DNA of 30,564 nucleotides from a virus. The stretch covers positions 1 to 30,564 of the IMG/VR virus record IMGVR_UViG_3300031963_004870, one strand, 5' to 3'. Under the pieces are notes generated by a model. It saw nothing but the letters and a program-made list of their open reading frames with translations. It ran no database searches and was not told where the DNA came from. The position numbers were made by a program, and so were the translations under genes. Positions 1 through 9,372 of the stretch are shown here, one piece after another. The number at the start of each line of letters is the position of its first letter. Positions within the stretch are counted from its first letter, which is position 1.

Positions 1-1222
1 TTCGAACGGGAAACCCACCCTTTTCCATAATGGTCGGTAAAAGTTTTAAAATCCCCTCCCTCTCCATCGGATGTGTATCTATGAGAAACGCATCATAGGT
101 GTATAGAATCAATTTCGATTTCATCTCACTCATTTGGTTTAGGATATCACTCATCTTTTTATAATTCACTTCCGTTTCTAGAGCTTGTAAGAGATAATTA
201 AATACCTTTTGTTCAGTCCCTCCTTCTATTTTAGTGAAATGAATTTCCCTTCCGTATAGGGGTGTTTTCAGAACTCCGGAGATTACGAACTTTTGGTAAA
301 CCTCTTTGATGTATTTATCAACGGTTTGAAAAAACGGTATCTCCCTTGCGAACGAATCCAACCCCCCATAGAGATACTTAAAGGTTAGAGCTTTGGCCGT
401 TTCGTAATCCGTTCCATAAAGATTGGCAAGGTGTTGGTGAGCAGTTTCTCCTTTTGGAAATTCATACCCTACGATTTTCGCAATCAAACGGATGTGGTAA
501 GACTCGTAATCGAATTGTAAGAGAGTACCCCCATCAAAACGGCTAACAAAACAATCTCTACTACCATCGGATTTGTTAAGAGCGGAGTAATTTACATTAA
601 GGTGTCTATTGGATGGTCTACCTGTAGTTGTGTATGGATTGTATTTCGTATACACTTTACCATTATGTATGTGCTTGGGAGAGAAACTAAATCTATCAAT
701 AAATTTTTCCTCTTCGACTTGTACCCCAGCCCCCTCCAGCCTCCCTAACTCTTTTATGGAATCTGAATAAATACGATACCAACTCTTTCTGTTTTTTATA
801 TCAGGGATTGATTTTAAGAGTTCGTACCACTTCATTAGCGGGATACAATCATTCAACTCATTATAATCGGACCTATACCCCTTAAAAAGAGTTTCTACCC
901 ATTCAGAGAAATTAAATGGTTTACCATATTCTTCGAAGTAGACCCATTCATAATCTAACCCTTCTGATTGAATGTATCGGTTTCCCAAAACCAATGTATT
1001 TTCATTACAAAGTTTATGTATTGGAAAATTTGGTAAGGTTGAAGCATCAACATGATTGAAATTTATTATACCATCATCGGTTTCAGTTCTGTAATACAGA
1101 AACGATAGATGCGTACCAAATTCATGTGCTTTGGGTGAACTCCACACTGGTATCAATAATCTAATGTTTGGATTAGATTGGACAAAAAAATGTAGGGTAT
1201 CCCTATTTTCTATTAAGTTCAT
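1..1222 (-). CDS. Compact family A DNA polymerase, C-terminus cut by window edge
   Basis: The frame stays open from ATG 1222 to the left edge (407 codons). An in-frame TAG lies two codons upstream (TAG GGT ATG), so this is the first possible start. Family A landmarks appear in order: TTTGR (198-202), motif A FDYESYHIR (237-245) with catalytic Asp238, motif B K277-x3-F281-x3-Y285 matching E. coli Pol I K758/F762/Y766, FNYLLQALE (341-349), and motif C TYDAF (375-379) with Asp377. Only about 200 residues precede the TGR motif, against about 345 in Klenow, so the 5' nuclease is absent and a full 3'-5' exonuclease is unlikely. By comparison with Pol I, roughly 20-50 residues are missing at the edge. 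Oddities are His243 where Pol I has the steric-gate Glu710, and YDA where HDE is usual. It probably replicates or repairs phage DNA. The family call is firm; whether it is the main replicase is unknown. Confidence 0.85.
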   Translation of the reverse strand, partial: MNLIENRDTLHFFVQSNPNIRLLIPVWSSPKAHEFGTHLSFLYYRTETDDGIINFNHVDASTLPNFPIHKLCNENTLVLGNRYIQSEGLDYEWVYFEEYGKPFNFSEWVETLFKGYRSDYNELNDCIPLMKWYELLKSIPDIKNRKSWYRIYSDSIKELGRLEGAGVQVEEEKFIDRFSFSPKHIHNGKVYTKYNPYTTTGRPSNRHLNVNYSALNKSDGSRDCFVSRFDGGTLLQFDYESYHIRLIAKIVGYEFPKGETAHQHLANLYGTDYETAKALTFKYLYGGLDSFAREIPFFQTVDKYIKEVYQKFVISGVLKTPLYGREIHFTKIEGGTEQKVFNYLLQALETEVNYKKMSDILNQMSEMKSKLILYTYDAFLIDTHPMEREGILKLLPTIMEKGGFPVR

Positions 1223-1260
1223 ACCCTACAAATATATAAAATTTATTTCAATAATCCAAG

Positions 1261-2040
1261 TTATTCTCCCCAATGGTTTTTACGAAGTTCATATACATCG
1301 ATTGGCTCACGTTTCATGTGATTACCTTGATTAAAGTATGCTCCTTTTTTTAGATATCCACCCAAAAAGTTTCGTCTAAATCTATTTGATTTATTTGGTT
1401 CTGAACCATGAATTGTGTGTGAGTGAAGTAAAACAACTTCTCCTTTACGAAGATATCCTTCTACTTTTCTAAAATCATGTCCTTCTGGCATAACACACGG
1501 CTTACCTCTTTCGTTTCTCCAAAACTTTGGATTACTCTTTGCTCTTTCCTCATCAATTTCAATCGGTAAGACTGGTAATCTGTGTGAACCTTCGTAATTC
1601 CAAACTGCTCCGTTTTCGGGATCGTGGTTATCCAACGCTAAAGCAGTATTGATAATTTCGTTATGTTTACAACCTGTATAGAATCCATTTTGGTGTTGGT
1701 CTCTACCCAATTGTCCTGGTGGTTTGAAATATGCCCAAGTTTGTAAGCCTATCAACTCCCCCTCCATCAAAAACTCCATTGCTTCAATCAACTTTGGATG
1801 GACAAATAATTTTTCTAATTTTGATGATAATTTGTGTGGATATGCAAATGGGTCCCATTCTCCCCATTCATCACCATTGTCTTTAGTAGTCAATGACCGT
1901 TCTTGACGTAATCTTTCTAATTCATCATTAATTTCATCACATTGTTCCTCTGTAAGGAGTTGTAATACGGTCCAACCTCGATATCTCCAATCGAAGGTCA
2001 TTTGTTGAATTTCTTCTTGTGTAAGATGTTTAAATGCCAT
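1261..2040 (-). CDS. PhyH-like Fe(II)/2-oxoglutarate dioxygenase
   Basis: This 259-residue protein has the layout of phytanoyl-CoA dioxygenase (PhyH) family enzymes, which oxidise a substrate with O2 and 2-oxoglutarate. Visible landmarks are the proximal metal-site region DQHQNGFY (114-121), the segment ALALDNHDPENGAVWNYEGSH (133-153) typical of the double-stranded beta-helix core, the distal His211 in HTIHGSEP, and basic residues RFRR (220-223) where the 2-oxoglutarate carboxylate is usually held. The usual metal triad is HxD...H, but here it reads His116-Gln-Asn118, so the Asp is replaced by Asn. The length is normal for the family. It lies 38 bases upstream of the polymerase gene and downstream of the tail block, behind its own promoter-like box. 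The substrate cannot be read from the sequence; a nucleotide, a protein or a small metabolite are all possible. Confidence 0.8.
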   Translation of the reverse strand: MAFKHLTQEEIQQMTFDWRYRGWTVLQLLTEEQCDEINDELERLRQERSLTTKDNGDEWGEWDPFAYPHKLSSKLEKLFVHPKLIEAMEFLMEGELIGLQTWAYFKPPGQLGRDQHQNGFYTGCKHNEIINTALALDNHDPENGAVWNYEGSHRLPVLPIEIDEERAKSNPKFWRNERGKPCVMPEGHDFRKVEGYLRKGEVVLLHSHTIHGSEPNKSNRFRRNFLGGYLKKGAYFNQGNHMKREPIDVYELRKNHWGE

Positions 2041-2071
2041 AACTATTAATTTGTTCTTTAGGTAAATATAC

Positions 2072-2079
2072 TATAAATA
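2072..2079 (-). promoter_or_regulatory. Putative phage promoter box before the PhyH gene
   Basis: The sense strand reads TATTTATA, inside AAATATTTATAG. It ends 31 bases before the ATG at 2040 and sits in the 67-base gap after the tail block. It matches the box found before most transcription units here. Confidence 0.5.
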
Positions 2080-2107
2080 TTTTTTATTTCCAAATTTTTA
2101 AATAATT

Positions 2108-2485
2108 TTATGATTTGTAAAATTGTGTTACATTTGGTAAATACAATCCTATATTTTTTAATGTAGTAGATGCAATGAACAAAGATGATTTATTTGAATC
2201 AATGATTCCCTTATCGGTAATATCACCTTTTTCATTATAAACTGCATTTAATGGTCCTGATATTCTCCATCTAACGATTTCAACATTCCAATTTGGATTT
2301 TCATTTAATTTTTGAAATGTATTTAATGAAATTTCATATACAAATCCGTTTACATCGTTTGCTTTTTGTGCAAAATATCTATCTATACTTCCAATTGAAT
2401 AATCGTCTTCGGTTGGAGACGGTACAATCGTACTTGGAGTAGATAGTGGATAAAAAGTTTTATTTTTAATTAAATCTTTATACAT
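2108..2485 (-). CDS. Small protein at end of tail operon, function unknown
   Basis: The protein has 125 residues starting MYKDLIKNK. I chose ATG 2485 because it lies one base after the stop of the hub gene (stop codon 2487-2489). An upstream ATG at 2557 would force a 71-base overlap and add a lysine-rich tail that looks like out-of-frame hub sequence. The N-terminal 35 residues are Pro/Ser/Thr-rich. The rest looks like a compact soluble domain (NPNWNVEIVRWRISGP near 76-91). There is no signal peptide and no membrane segment. It is probably translated from the same message as the hub gene, so a baseplate or tail-tip role is a guess from position only. I do not recognise a family. Confidence 0.7.
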   Translation of the reverse strand: MYKDLIKNKTFYPLSTPSTIVPSPTEDDYSIGSIDRYFAQKANDVNGFVYEISLNTFQKLNENPNWNVEIVRWRISGPLNAVYNEKGDITDKGIIDSNKSSLFIASTTLKNIGLYLPNVTQFYKS

Positions 2486-2486
2486 A

Positions 2487-4721
2487 TTAATCTTCTTCTT
2501 CTTCTTTAACTTCAATTCTATAAGATGCGACAATTGTAGTTTTCCAACCATTTTCATCTAATCCATGTTTTACATTCGTAATTTGAAAATACCCATTTCT
2601 GTTGTATATTTCAGGAACTCCATCTATAAGGAAATATTCTCCAGAACTCAATCCAGCAATTCCATCTATTGCTAGAGTTATTTCTAAAAATGTTAGAGCA
2701 GTGGTTCCTTTTGATTGTTTTCCTATTGTAGATTGTATTAAACTTTTATCAGTATAAATTAAATTATTAGCAGAAGTTTTACTATCTTTATTTGATTTAA
2801 ATTTAACGAAATTTTGACTCAAAACTTCATTCATATTTGTTTTTTCCTTTTCCCCATCTTTGTTTTCGGTAATGTTTGTTACACTTCCTCCAGAAGTTAG
2901 AATTTTATTCCATTCATCGGAATCTTTTACCAATTTAATTTCAAGAGCATTTATTGAATAGTATCCATCAGCATTTGGTGTTCTATAATTAATAGCATCT
3001 TTATATGTTCTACTTGCATTTGTTTCCGTATCTTCAGTTTTATCCTTTTGAATATTATTTATTGCAAGTTGAGATGAATATAATGCCTGTGATTGAGCTA
3101 AAACATCTAATGCCATATCAAACGTAAATTCTTTTACGATAGAACCCTTTGCACCTATTTTAAATCTATATTTTTCAACAGGTGGTGGTGGTGTTTGTAA
3201 TTTTCTATCAATTATAGTATTAGTTGAAGAAGCGTTTGGATTATCATCTGGTTTACCGATTTCTAATTCACATAACCCAAACATATTATCATTAATCAAA
3301 CTTGTTAAAGCATTTACAATATCAGCTTGAGCGTATGCTTGTGAATAAAATTGTACAAATGTGGACCATTTAACAAATACATTTAAAAGATTACCACTTA
3401 TAGATGATAATGAAACAGTTTCAGATGTGTTAGATTTACTGGTTAATGTTATGTTTGTAGCTTCTTTTCCATTTGAAATATTAAAACTATATCCATTTAT
3501 CGGCGCATCTACAAAACTTCCGCTTTTATCTATTATTATTTGTTCTTTTAAATTAGCATCAGTTACTACTTTTATAGATGGTAATCGTCCTGGTAATATA
3601 AAATCTGATGTAGTTGATATAATATGTGGTGATGAATTTACTGGTATAATATCTTTACCATCCAATGTATACGCCGCATCTAAAATGTTTTTAGATTGTT
3701 TATATACCTGAATATTATTTAATATTTTCATTAGTAATCTAAATGAAACATATTGTTCTTTATTAAATTTAGTATCTTCCTGCTTTTCGTTTAAAACCCC
3801 CCAGTTAAAAAATTCATTCTTGTCATCTTTTTCAGTTATTACGTTTTCAAGTGGTGGTTCATTCATATCCGCAGCGATTTTTTTAACCCAAGATTGAAAT
3901 CCTGTTACGTTTGGGTCACTTGAAGGTTTACTTCCTTTCGCTGCTGGTTTTGCTTGTTTTACGGGCATCCATAATTGCAATTCATTTCCTGCGGATACTT
4001 CTAACATTATATCGTATGTACCATCTTCCTGGGGACTGAATGTGTAATTAGTAACATTCCCTGCCATGTAATCATACTCATAGTTAGTTTCCTCTATCGT
4101 TTTTAAATACGCCAATCTAGCCTCTCTATATGCGTTATCTTTGTGAGAAAATATTTTCATATAGGCATCTACATAATCTGTAAATTTCTTTTTTGCAAAT
4201 AATTTAGAACCAATTATATATTTATTGGATTTGTTTTTAATATCAGTATTCCACCCCCATTCTACTACAACTTTAGTAGCAGGTCTTAAAAAAAACAATT
4301 CAAACATTTCTAGTTGTTTCAAACTAAATACTTTTATTTGAAGTTGTGCAGTTTTTAGTGTATTATTATTACCATCCGTATCCAACTCCATTGATAATAT
4401 AATTGGAGTAGATATTCTTCTATTTGTTTCTTTTAGAACTTCTATTGGTTTCCCATTTAAATCATATCCAACAATTGTGTTACCAGTTTGATATAAGTTT
4501 TTTATATCAGTAGTATTTGCAACCACACATCCTTGAAACGCGTTTGTATAATCTTGATTTTTTACTATTTCTTCATACGGAATACTTTTATCCGTAACTA
4601 CGGTAGCAGAACTCAACATGATAAATGGTGATAGAGAATTTACATAACTAATATCATTTTCTCTTTCTGTTAATTTTTTTACTATACCCGGTTTTAAAGG
4701 GGCTAAAAATGGAAATCCCAT
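2487..4721 (-). CDS. Baseplate hub protein (gp27/gpD-like)
   Basis: This 744-residue protein is the best candidate for the tail hub that joins tube and tail tip. The N-terminal part contains LSMELDTDGN and KTAQLQIKVFSL, then ATKVVVEWGWNTD (about 149-161), a type of segment seen in hub proteins of T4-like phages. The C-terminal end has GEYFLIDGVPEIYNRNGYF followed by ITNVKHGLDENGWKTTI, the typical end of gp27/gpD/VgrG-fold hubs. A PPPP run occurs near residue 516. No lysozyme or needle domain is visible, so a separate spike protein should be encoded elsewhere. It starts four bases after the LysM gene and ends one base before the next start. The hub role is inferred from its ends and its place after the tape measure and cap; confidence is moderate. 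Confidence 0.72.
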   Translation of the reverse strand: MGFPFLAPLKPGIVKKLTERENDISYVNSLSPFIMLSSATVVTDKSIPYEEIVKNQDYTNAFQGCVVANTTDIKNLYQTGNTIVGYDLNGKPIEVLKETNRRISTPIILSMELDTDGNNNTLKTAQLQIKVFSLKQLEMFELFFLRPATKVVVEWGWNTDIKNKSNKYIIGSKLFAKKKFTDYVDAYMKIFSHKDNAYREARLAYLKTIEETNYEYDYMAGNVTNYTFSPQEDGTYDIMLEVSAGNELQLWMPVKQAKPAAKGSKPSSDPNVTGFQSWVKKIAADMNEPPLENVITEKDDKNEFFNWGVLNEKQEDTKFNKEQYVSFRLLMKILNNIQVYKQSKNILDAAYTLDGKDIIPVNSSPHIISTTSDFILPGRLPSIKVVTDANLKEQIIIDKSGSFVDAPINGYSFNISNGKEATNITLTSKSNTSETVSLSSISGNLLNVFVKWSTFVQFYSQAYAQADIVNALTSLINDNMFGLCELEIGKPDDNPNASSTNTIIDRKLQTPPPPVEKYRFKIGAKGSIVKEFTFDMALDVLAQSQALYSSQLAINNIQKDKTEDTETNASRTYKDAINYRTPNADGYYSINALEIKLVKDSDEWNKILTSGGSVTNITENKDGEKEKTNMNEVLSQNFVKFKSNKDSKTSANNLIYTDKSLIQSTIGKQSKGTTALTFLEITLAIDGIAGLSSGEYFLIDGVPEIYNRNGYFQITNVKHGLDENGWKTTIVASYRIEVKEEEED

Positions 4722-4725
4722 AACT

Positions 4726-5028
4726 TTATTTATTTATTTTTTCTAAATCATTTAATACCGTAGATATGCTACCTGGAATTCTTAATTGAGTTCCTGGATT
4801 TATAAAAAACGATGCATCATTTAAGTTATTTGCAACTGCTATTACCCACCATAATGCTTTATCTCCAAAATATTTAGAAGCAAGTATATCCAATCTATCC
4901 GATGCCTCTGAAATAATATAAAAATCATTATCGGATGGTTTTATTTTTGGATATATAGTACTACTTATATACTGCTTTTTAGTATCTTTGGTTGTTAAAT
5001 TTTTGGAATACAAATATCTACTTGCCAT
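4726..5028 (-). CDS. LysM-domain baseplate protein (gp53/gpX-like)
   Basis: The protein has 100 residues. A LysM-like domain covers about residues 45-90: DRLDILASKYFGDKALWW, then VIAVANNLND, and finally PGTQLRIP. This DxLxxLAxxYxGDxxLWWxIAxxN...GxxLxIP pattern is typical of small baseplate or tail-tip proteins in contractile systems (T4 gp53, P2 gpX and their relatives in contractile injection systems), where the LysM fold binds baseplate partners rather than peptidoglycan. The ATG overlaps the stop of the upstream cap gene by one base (TAATG), which points to coupled translation. It sits between cap and hub, where such proteins commonly lie. The domain call is strong; the exact T4 equivalent is not settled. 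Confidence 0.82.
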   Translation of the reverse strand: MASRYLYSKNLTTKDTKKQYISSTIYPKIKPSDNDFYIISEASDRLDILASKYFGDKALWWVIAVANNLNDASFFINPGTQLRIPGSISTVLNDLEKINK

Positions 5029-6482
5029 TATTCTTTTGTTTCATTTATAATAAATTTACCACCATTTATTCGAGAAGTACTCATTCCCCATACATTGTTA
5101 AAATCATTATTAGGTGTTATACCATCGGATTGATATGATAATCCATCGAAATTGTACTTGTATTTAGTTATTCCTCCTTCGGTTACTGTTTTATGATTTT
5201 CAATAATTTTCATACCAATTTGTACATCTATTACAGATGGATATAGTGTATTATCATTATTTAATCCAAATTTTACATAAATAGGATGTCTTCCATCTTG
5301 TGAGCCATTAGGGTCACCATTAGGCCATACGGTATTATCATCTATTTCAAATGATAAACTTTCTATATATCCGTAAATGTTTTTATACATATCACCAATT
5401 GTTAAGTAAAACAAATTTGGAGAAAATGCATATTGTGAAGTTTGCGTATCATTACCATATTTCATTTGTGAAATTTCTTCATAAGGAAATGCTAATGATT
5501 TAAGATAATTTACCTTTTTTATCATTACATCTTTTTCTTTAACAGTTGTGTAATATAATTTTAAAGTAAATTGTAAAGTACGCTCCACTCCCAAATATCT
5601 ATTCACTTTAAATGGTGAACCTAAATATCTGAAATTTGTCCATTCAGGACTTACATTTTCAGATAATCCTGTTACTGCTCCCGCAAATGGAACTATTGAT
5701 TTATTTCCTTCTTTTCTGAATAATACCCAAATTTGATTTACATCTCTATATTTTTGTATATCGGTATTTAATAAAGTTATATCATCATATTTTTCCTTCT
5801 CATTTACATTTTTAGTAGCACCATCCCATCCGTTTCTAGAAATTCCATTTCTAAATTCAGTAGATGTTATTGTATCATCAGTAAGTGGACTTTTTGCAGG
5901 TGTGAATCCACCAAAACTCAAGTTTGTAATTTGTTTATAATCTGAAAACTTTTTTTCTGGAGCCATAGTCTTACCTCCAAGTTGGGTTCTTCCAAATAAT
6001 GGAGCAAACCCTTCAGGAGCTCCATTTTTTATTTTTAATTCTTTTGCTAATTTTTTTAATTCTCTGGCTGAACCAAATTTATTTAAAGCCTGTTGAGCAA
6101 CAAATCCAGCTGCTGAAGCAGGAGATGTTCCATCTAATAACCTTTTTATTATTGAGTTTGGAGCGGGTGTATCTTTTACATAATAAGATTTACCAGCTTC
6201 TACCGCGTTTCTTAATTGAGCTTGAGTTAATGCAACGAGGGTTATTGGTTTTGCAAATGGTAATTCACTTCTAAAAATAGTATCATCTGGCCTGTTTGCA
6301 AATCCACCTAAAGCACCTCCGACTTGATTTCCAACGATATCTGCTACTTTATTGGGTGATGATGTTAATAATGCTGCACTACGGGCTACATCAACGAATC
6401 CTTTGCTTTCAATTCGGACTTCTCCTAATTTTCCATAAAGGTCTTTTTTTTGTGATTTGAAAAGGTCTCTAATTTGTGCCAT
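5028..6482 (-). CDS. Baseplate tube-cap protein (gp48/gp54-like)
   Basis: This 484-residue protein has a C-terminal half resembling the gp48/gp54 tube-cap family of T4-like phages. SPEWTNFRYLGSPFKVNRYL (about 281-300) is followed by GVERTLQFTLKLYYTT and then FYLTIGDMYKNIYGYIESL, leading to SFEIDDNTVWP. In T4 these proteins sit on the hub and start tube growth. The N-terminal half is Ala/Gly-rich and less recognisable (for example FVDVARSAALLTSS near 29-42). The gene directly follows the tape measure, as gp48 follows gp29 in T4, and it has its own promoter-like box. T4 uses two related caps; only one is visible here. The family call is from recalled motif similarity. Confidence 0.72.
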   Translation of the reverse strand: MAQIRDLFKSQKKDLYGKLGEVRIESKGFVDVARSAALLTSSPNKVADIVGNQVGGALGGFANRPDDTIFRSELPFAKPITLVALTQAQLRNAVEAGKSYYVKDTPAPNSIIKRLLDGTSPASAAGFVAQQALNKFGSARELKKLAKELKIKNGAPEGFAPLFGRTQLGGKTMAPEKKFSDYKQITNLSFGGFTPAKSPLTDDTITSTEFRNGISRNGWDGATKNVNEKEKYDDITLLNTDIQKYRDVNQIWVLFRKEGNKSIVPFAGAVTGLSENVSPEWTNFRYLGSPFKVNRYLGVERTLQFTLKLYYTTVKEKDVMIKKVNYLKSLAFPYEEISQMKYGNDTQTSQYAFSPNLFYLTIGDMYKNIYGYIESLSFEIDDNTVWPNGDPNGSQDGRHPIYVKFGLNNDNTLYPSVIDVQIGMKIIENHKTVTEGGITKYKYNFDGLSYQSDGITPNNDFNNVWGMSTSRINGGKFIINETKE

Positions 6483-6500
6483 CTATAGTTCTACATTTAC

Positions 6501-6508
6501 TATAAATA
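6501..6508 (-). promoter_or_regulatory. Putative phage promoter box before the tube-cap gene
   Basis: The sense strand reads GAGATATTTATAGT across the box, in the 62-base gap after the tape measure gene. The box ends 18 bases before the ATG at 6482, the shortest spacing in the set. Confidence 0.55.
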
Positions 6509-6544
6509 TCTCTAATTCAGATTTATTATTAATTTTCAAATGTA

Positions 6545-9352
6545 TTATATGAAATCACCAATGGTCTTTCTACCGTTTCCACCTAATGCATAAGACCTTC
6601 TGGCTTCTTCACGAAGTCTTTCTGAAATTACTTTACCATCCAGATTAAGTGTGCCTTCAAATAGACCTTGTGTATTTATAGCAATTTCTGTCAATATTGT
6701 AGTAGCCAATCCGAGTAATGAAACGGTTTCTATTTGTAAAGCGGAATTAAATTCGGCTTCAGTTAATTGACTAGCTCCTGTTTCTTGTAGTTTTTTATCT
6801 AACTCTTCTTGAGTTAACGCTTGAGTAAATAACTGACTACCATTGGTTATTGTGGCATTTTTAGCTTCGTCCATTTTTAGCTTTACTTCCTCCTGGTTTG
6901 CTACGTCAGATAGGCCGTTTGTTGCAACATTATTAGCTAATTCTAATGTTTTCTCTGTATTTTCTTCAGTAGCTGCAACTGTAGATTTATAACCTACTAA
7001 ATTTGCCTGTCTTAATTCTTCTAATTTTTTCTGGTCAACAAAATACTCTGTATTGGCTTGGCCTTTAAATCGTCCTTGTTGTATTATCACCTGTTGTGAC
7101 CCAACTAAACTCTTTATCATCTCAAATTCTTTATCCGATACTCCCTGCTGCTTTTTCCAATAGGCTCCCCCATCACGTAAAATGGGACCTCCTTCATTAA
7201 TAAAAGATTGCGCAAGATTTTGAATTCGTCTAATTTCTCTATCTGTGTCCTTATTCTTGTCTGCTATTTGAGTTCCAAATGTAGATTGAGTTACTTGTCC
7301 CAATGTTGCTTCTACCGCTGCTTTATCTTTCATATCCACATTATTTTTCTCTAATGCATCATTGAAAGATAAAACTAATTTACCAACATCTTCACTTTTT
7401 ATACGTTCCTCCTTCAATAACTGCATTACTAGATTACTAGTTTCTGCACCTTGTCCTATACTCGCATCTAACCCATAAGCCGCCATTGCGGTGGCCATAT
7501 CTGATTTACTTTTCGCACCCATCAAAAGAGCACCACTTGCAACGTCAGCTAACTCCTGTGCTGCTAGGTCTTCCTTTTCCATATCGGCAGCAAACTTTAA
7601 TTCCCAGTATGCTCTATATCTTGCTTCTTCTTTTATTAAATCCATTTTTTGAGCCTGTTCTAACAACATCATTGCCGCTCTCTGTCTCTGCTCAAACTCT
7701 AATAACTTTTTTCTCTGTTCTTGCTCTAATGCCAATTTTGCACCAGCATTTGCCAAATCTTGATTAAGAGCCGCATCTGCAAATGCTTTTCCTTTGGCAG
7801 CTTCCGCTTTTAATTCACCAGCAACTTTTGGGTCTTCTTTACCTTCCATTAATGCCATTAACGCAGATATATCCATTCCGGTAGCCTGTGATAATTGTTG
7901 TTTAGCAAATGGATTCATTGCACCGATATCCATGCCACCCAACGCGGATTTAAGAGCAGCTGCACCTCCTGCTTGGTCACCTGCCATTAATTTAGCTCTT
8001 ACTTCGGAAAGATTTACATTTTTACCCAACATTGCGGATAAACTCATTTCCGCTTTAATACTATCTTTATAGTTTAATACCATAGTATCCGATGCCTTCA
8101 TCATTGATGACATTGATACACTCATTTTACTTAATAAAACCGCTTGTTTTGCAAAACTATCAGCAGTACCATTACTGAATTTATATATATCTTCACCCGC
8201 TTCTTTAATTTGATTGAAGATTACTTGAGGTGCTATATCATTTATTTTAGCAAATGACTCAAATCCTCCTATTAAATTTTGAGCCGTTTCAGCTGAAGTT
8301 TTACCCATCAAACTGAATAATTTTGTCATATTCATGACATCCTCATCACTTCCACTTAAATGATATGCCAATCCTTGCGCGTTTTCAGATAGTTGAAAAC
8401 TTTGTTTAATTCCCAATCCAAATGTAGCAGTGAATTTACCTACACCTTCGAGTATTTGTTTTGTACCAGAACCGATTGCTTTTAAGGCTCTTTCTGAAAT
8501 TGTTGCATATTTTTCTATAAATGAGATACCAGAAGCTGATATTGCTTTTCGTTTTTCTAATTCAGCATCTAATGTTTCTTTTGCTTGGTCTAATTGGAAT
8601 TGTAACGCATCTTTTCTTAAACCCATTTCATACTCAACTTCATCCTTGACTAAACTATGTTCGAATGCCATCTTATCCATCGCAATCCCTTTTGAATGGT
8701 CAAAAATTTCTCTCTGAAGTTGTTGTTGTAATTCTAATGGTTTTTGATAAGCATATTTTGCATCTATTTTTCTAAATGCTTCCGTACCTTCTAAACTACC
8801 TTTCATGTCTGCTATCCCACCAGGCCCTAACATACTACCTTTATTTGTAGCCATTTTTACTCCTGCTACCAATTTAGCTAATCCACCACTATTCCAAAAA
8901 TCAAAGGCCATTTTTAAACCACTCAATACCATTCCTGCTGGTCCAGCTGCTCTTAATATCGCACCTCCAGCGGAACCTAGTCCTGCTGCAGCTTTACCCA
9001 ACATACCACCTGTTCCACCACCACCCTTTATACCAGCTAATCCTTTTTTGAATCCATTAAAATTTTCCTTACCCATTAATTTTCCGGCTACGCGCATGGT
9101 TTTTTTACCGAACATGTTTTCAAATTGGTCGACAGCATTGGCCACTTTTTTCTGGTCCCCTCTTTCTGCTTTCTTTTCTGATTCTACCTTTTTCTTTGCT
9201 TTTCGGTCTAGCTCTTGTGTTTTTGCAAATCCGGCAAAAGAATCTGCTAATCTTTCTGCTACTTTTGAAAAATTGTCAACAGTTGCTTGAAAAGTACCTA
9301 TACTTCTTTCTTGAGCTAAATCTAATTCTTCTTGTTTGCGACTCTTTGCCAT
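6545..9352 (-). CDS. Tail tape measure protein
   Basis: The protein has 935 residues and spans the tail lumen, setting tube length. The N-terminus is charged and helical (Lys/Glu-rich, 40-75). It is followed by a Gly/Ala-rich hydrophobic stretch (about 110-152, including GGMLGKAAAGLGSAGGAIL), a long helical segment rich in Lys, Glu and Gln (about 205-275), and a second strong coiled-coil (LEQEQRKKLLEFEQRQRAA and onward, about 540-610). The hydrophobic patch plus long coiled coils is the usual tape-measure signature. No peptidase or lysozyme motif was seen. It is the longest gene of the tail block, lies just after the chaperone-position pair and before the cap, and has its own promoter-like box. 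If about 0.15 nm per residue applies, the tail would be about 140 nm long; this is only a rule of thumb. Confidence 0.85.
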   Translation of the reverse strand: MAKSRKQEELDLAQERSIGTFQATVDNFSKVAERLADSFAGFAKTQELDRKAKKKVESEKKAERGDQKKVANAVDQFENMFGKKTMRVAGKLMGKENFNGFKKGLAGIKGGGGTGGMLGKAAAGLGSAGGAILRAAGPAGMVLSGLKMAFDFWNSGGLAKLVAGVKMATNKGSMLGPGGIADMKGSLEGTEAFRKIDAKYAYQKPLELQQQLQREIFDHSKGIAMDKMAFEHSLVKDEVEYEMGLRKDALQFQLDQAKETLDAELEKRKAISASGISFIEKYATISERALKAIGSGTKQILEGVGKFTATFGLGIKQSFQLSENAQGLAYHLSGSDEDVMNMTKLFSLMGKTSAETAQNLIGGFESFAKINDIAPQVIFNQIKEAGEDIYKFSNGTADSFAKQAVLLSKMSVSMSSMMKASDTMVLNYKDSIKAEMSLSAMLGKNVNLSEVRAKLMAGDQAGGAAALKSALGGMDIGAMNPFAKQQLSQATGMDISALMALMEGKEDPKVAGELKAEAAKGKAFADAALNQDLANAGAKLALEQEQRKKLLEFEQRQRAAMMLLEQAQKMDLIKEEARYRAYWELKFAADMEKEDLAAQELADVASGALLMGAKSKSDMATAMAAYGLDASIGQGAETSNLVMQLLKEERIKSEDVGKLVLSFNDALEKNNVDMKDKAAVEATLGQVTQSTFGTQIADKNKDTDREIRRIQNLAQSFINEGGPILRDGGAYWKKQQGVSDKEFEMIKSLVGSQQVIIQQGRFKGQANTEYFVDQKKLEELRQANLVGYKSTVAATEENTEKTLELANNVATNGLSDVANQEEVKLKMDEAKNATITNGSQLFTQALTQEELDKKLQETGASQLTEAEFNSALQIETVSLLGLATTILTEIAINTQGLFEGTLNLDGKVISERLREEARRSYALGGNGRKTIGDFI

Positions 9353-9372
9353 AGTTAATTATAATAATTACA

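Noticed and set aside
2486-2557. Upstream start of the 125-residue gene at 2557
   Set aside because: It overlaps the hub gene end by 71 bases and yields a Lys-rich run that is out-of-frame hub sequence; ATG 2485 directly follows the hub stop.
8805-9290. Plus-strand 161-codon open frame opposite the tape measure
   Set aside because: It is Pro/Ala/Phe-rich, the mirror of the Gly/Ala/Lys-rich tape measure start, with no start signal or family features.
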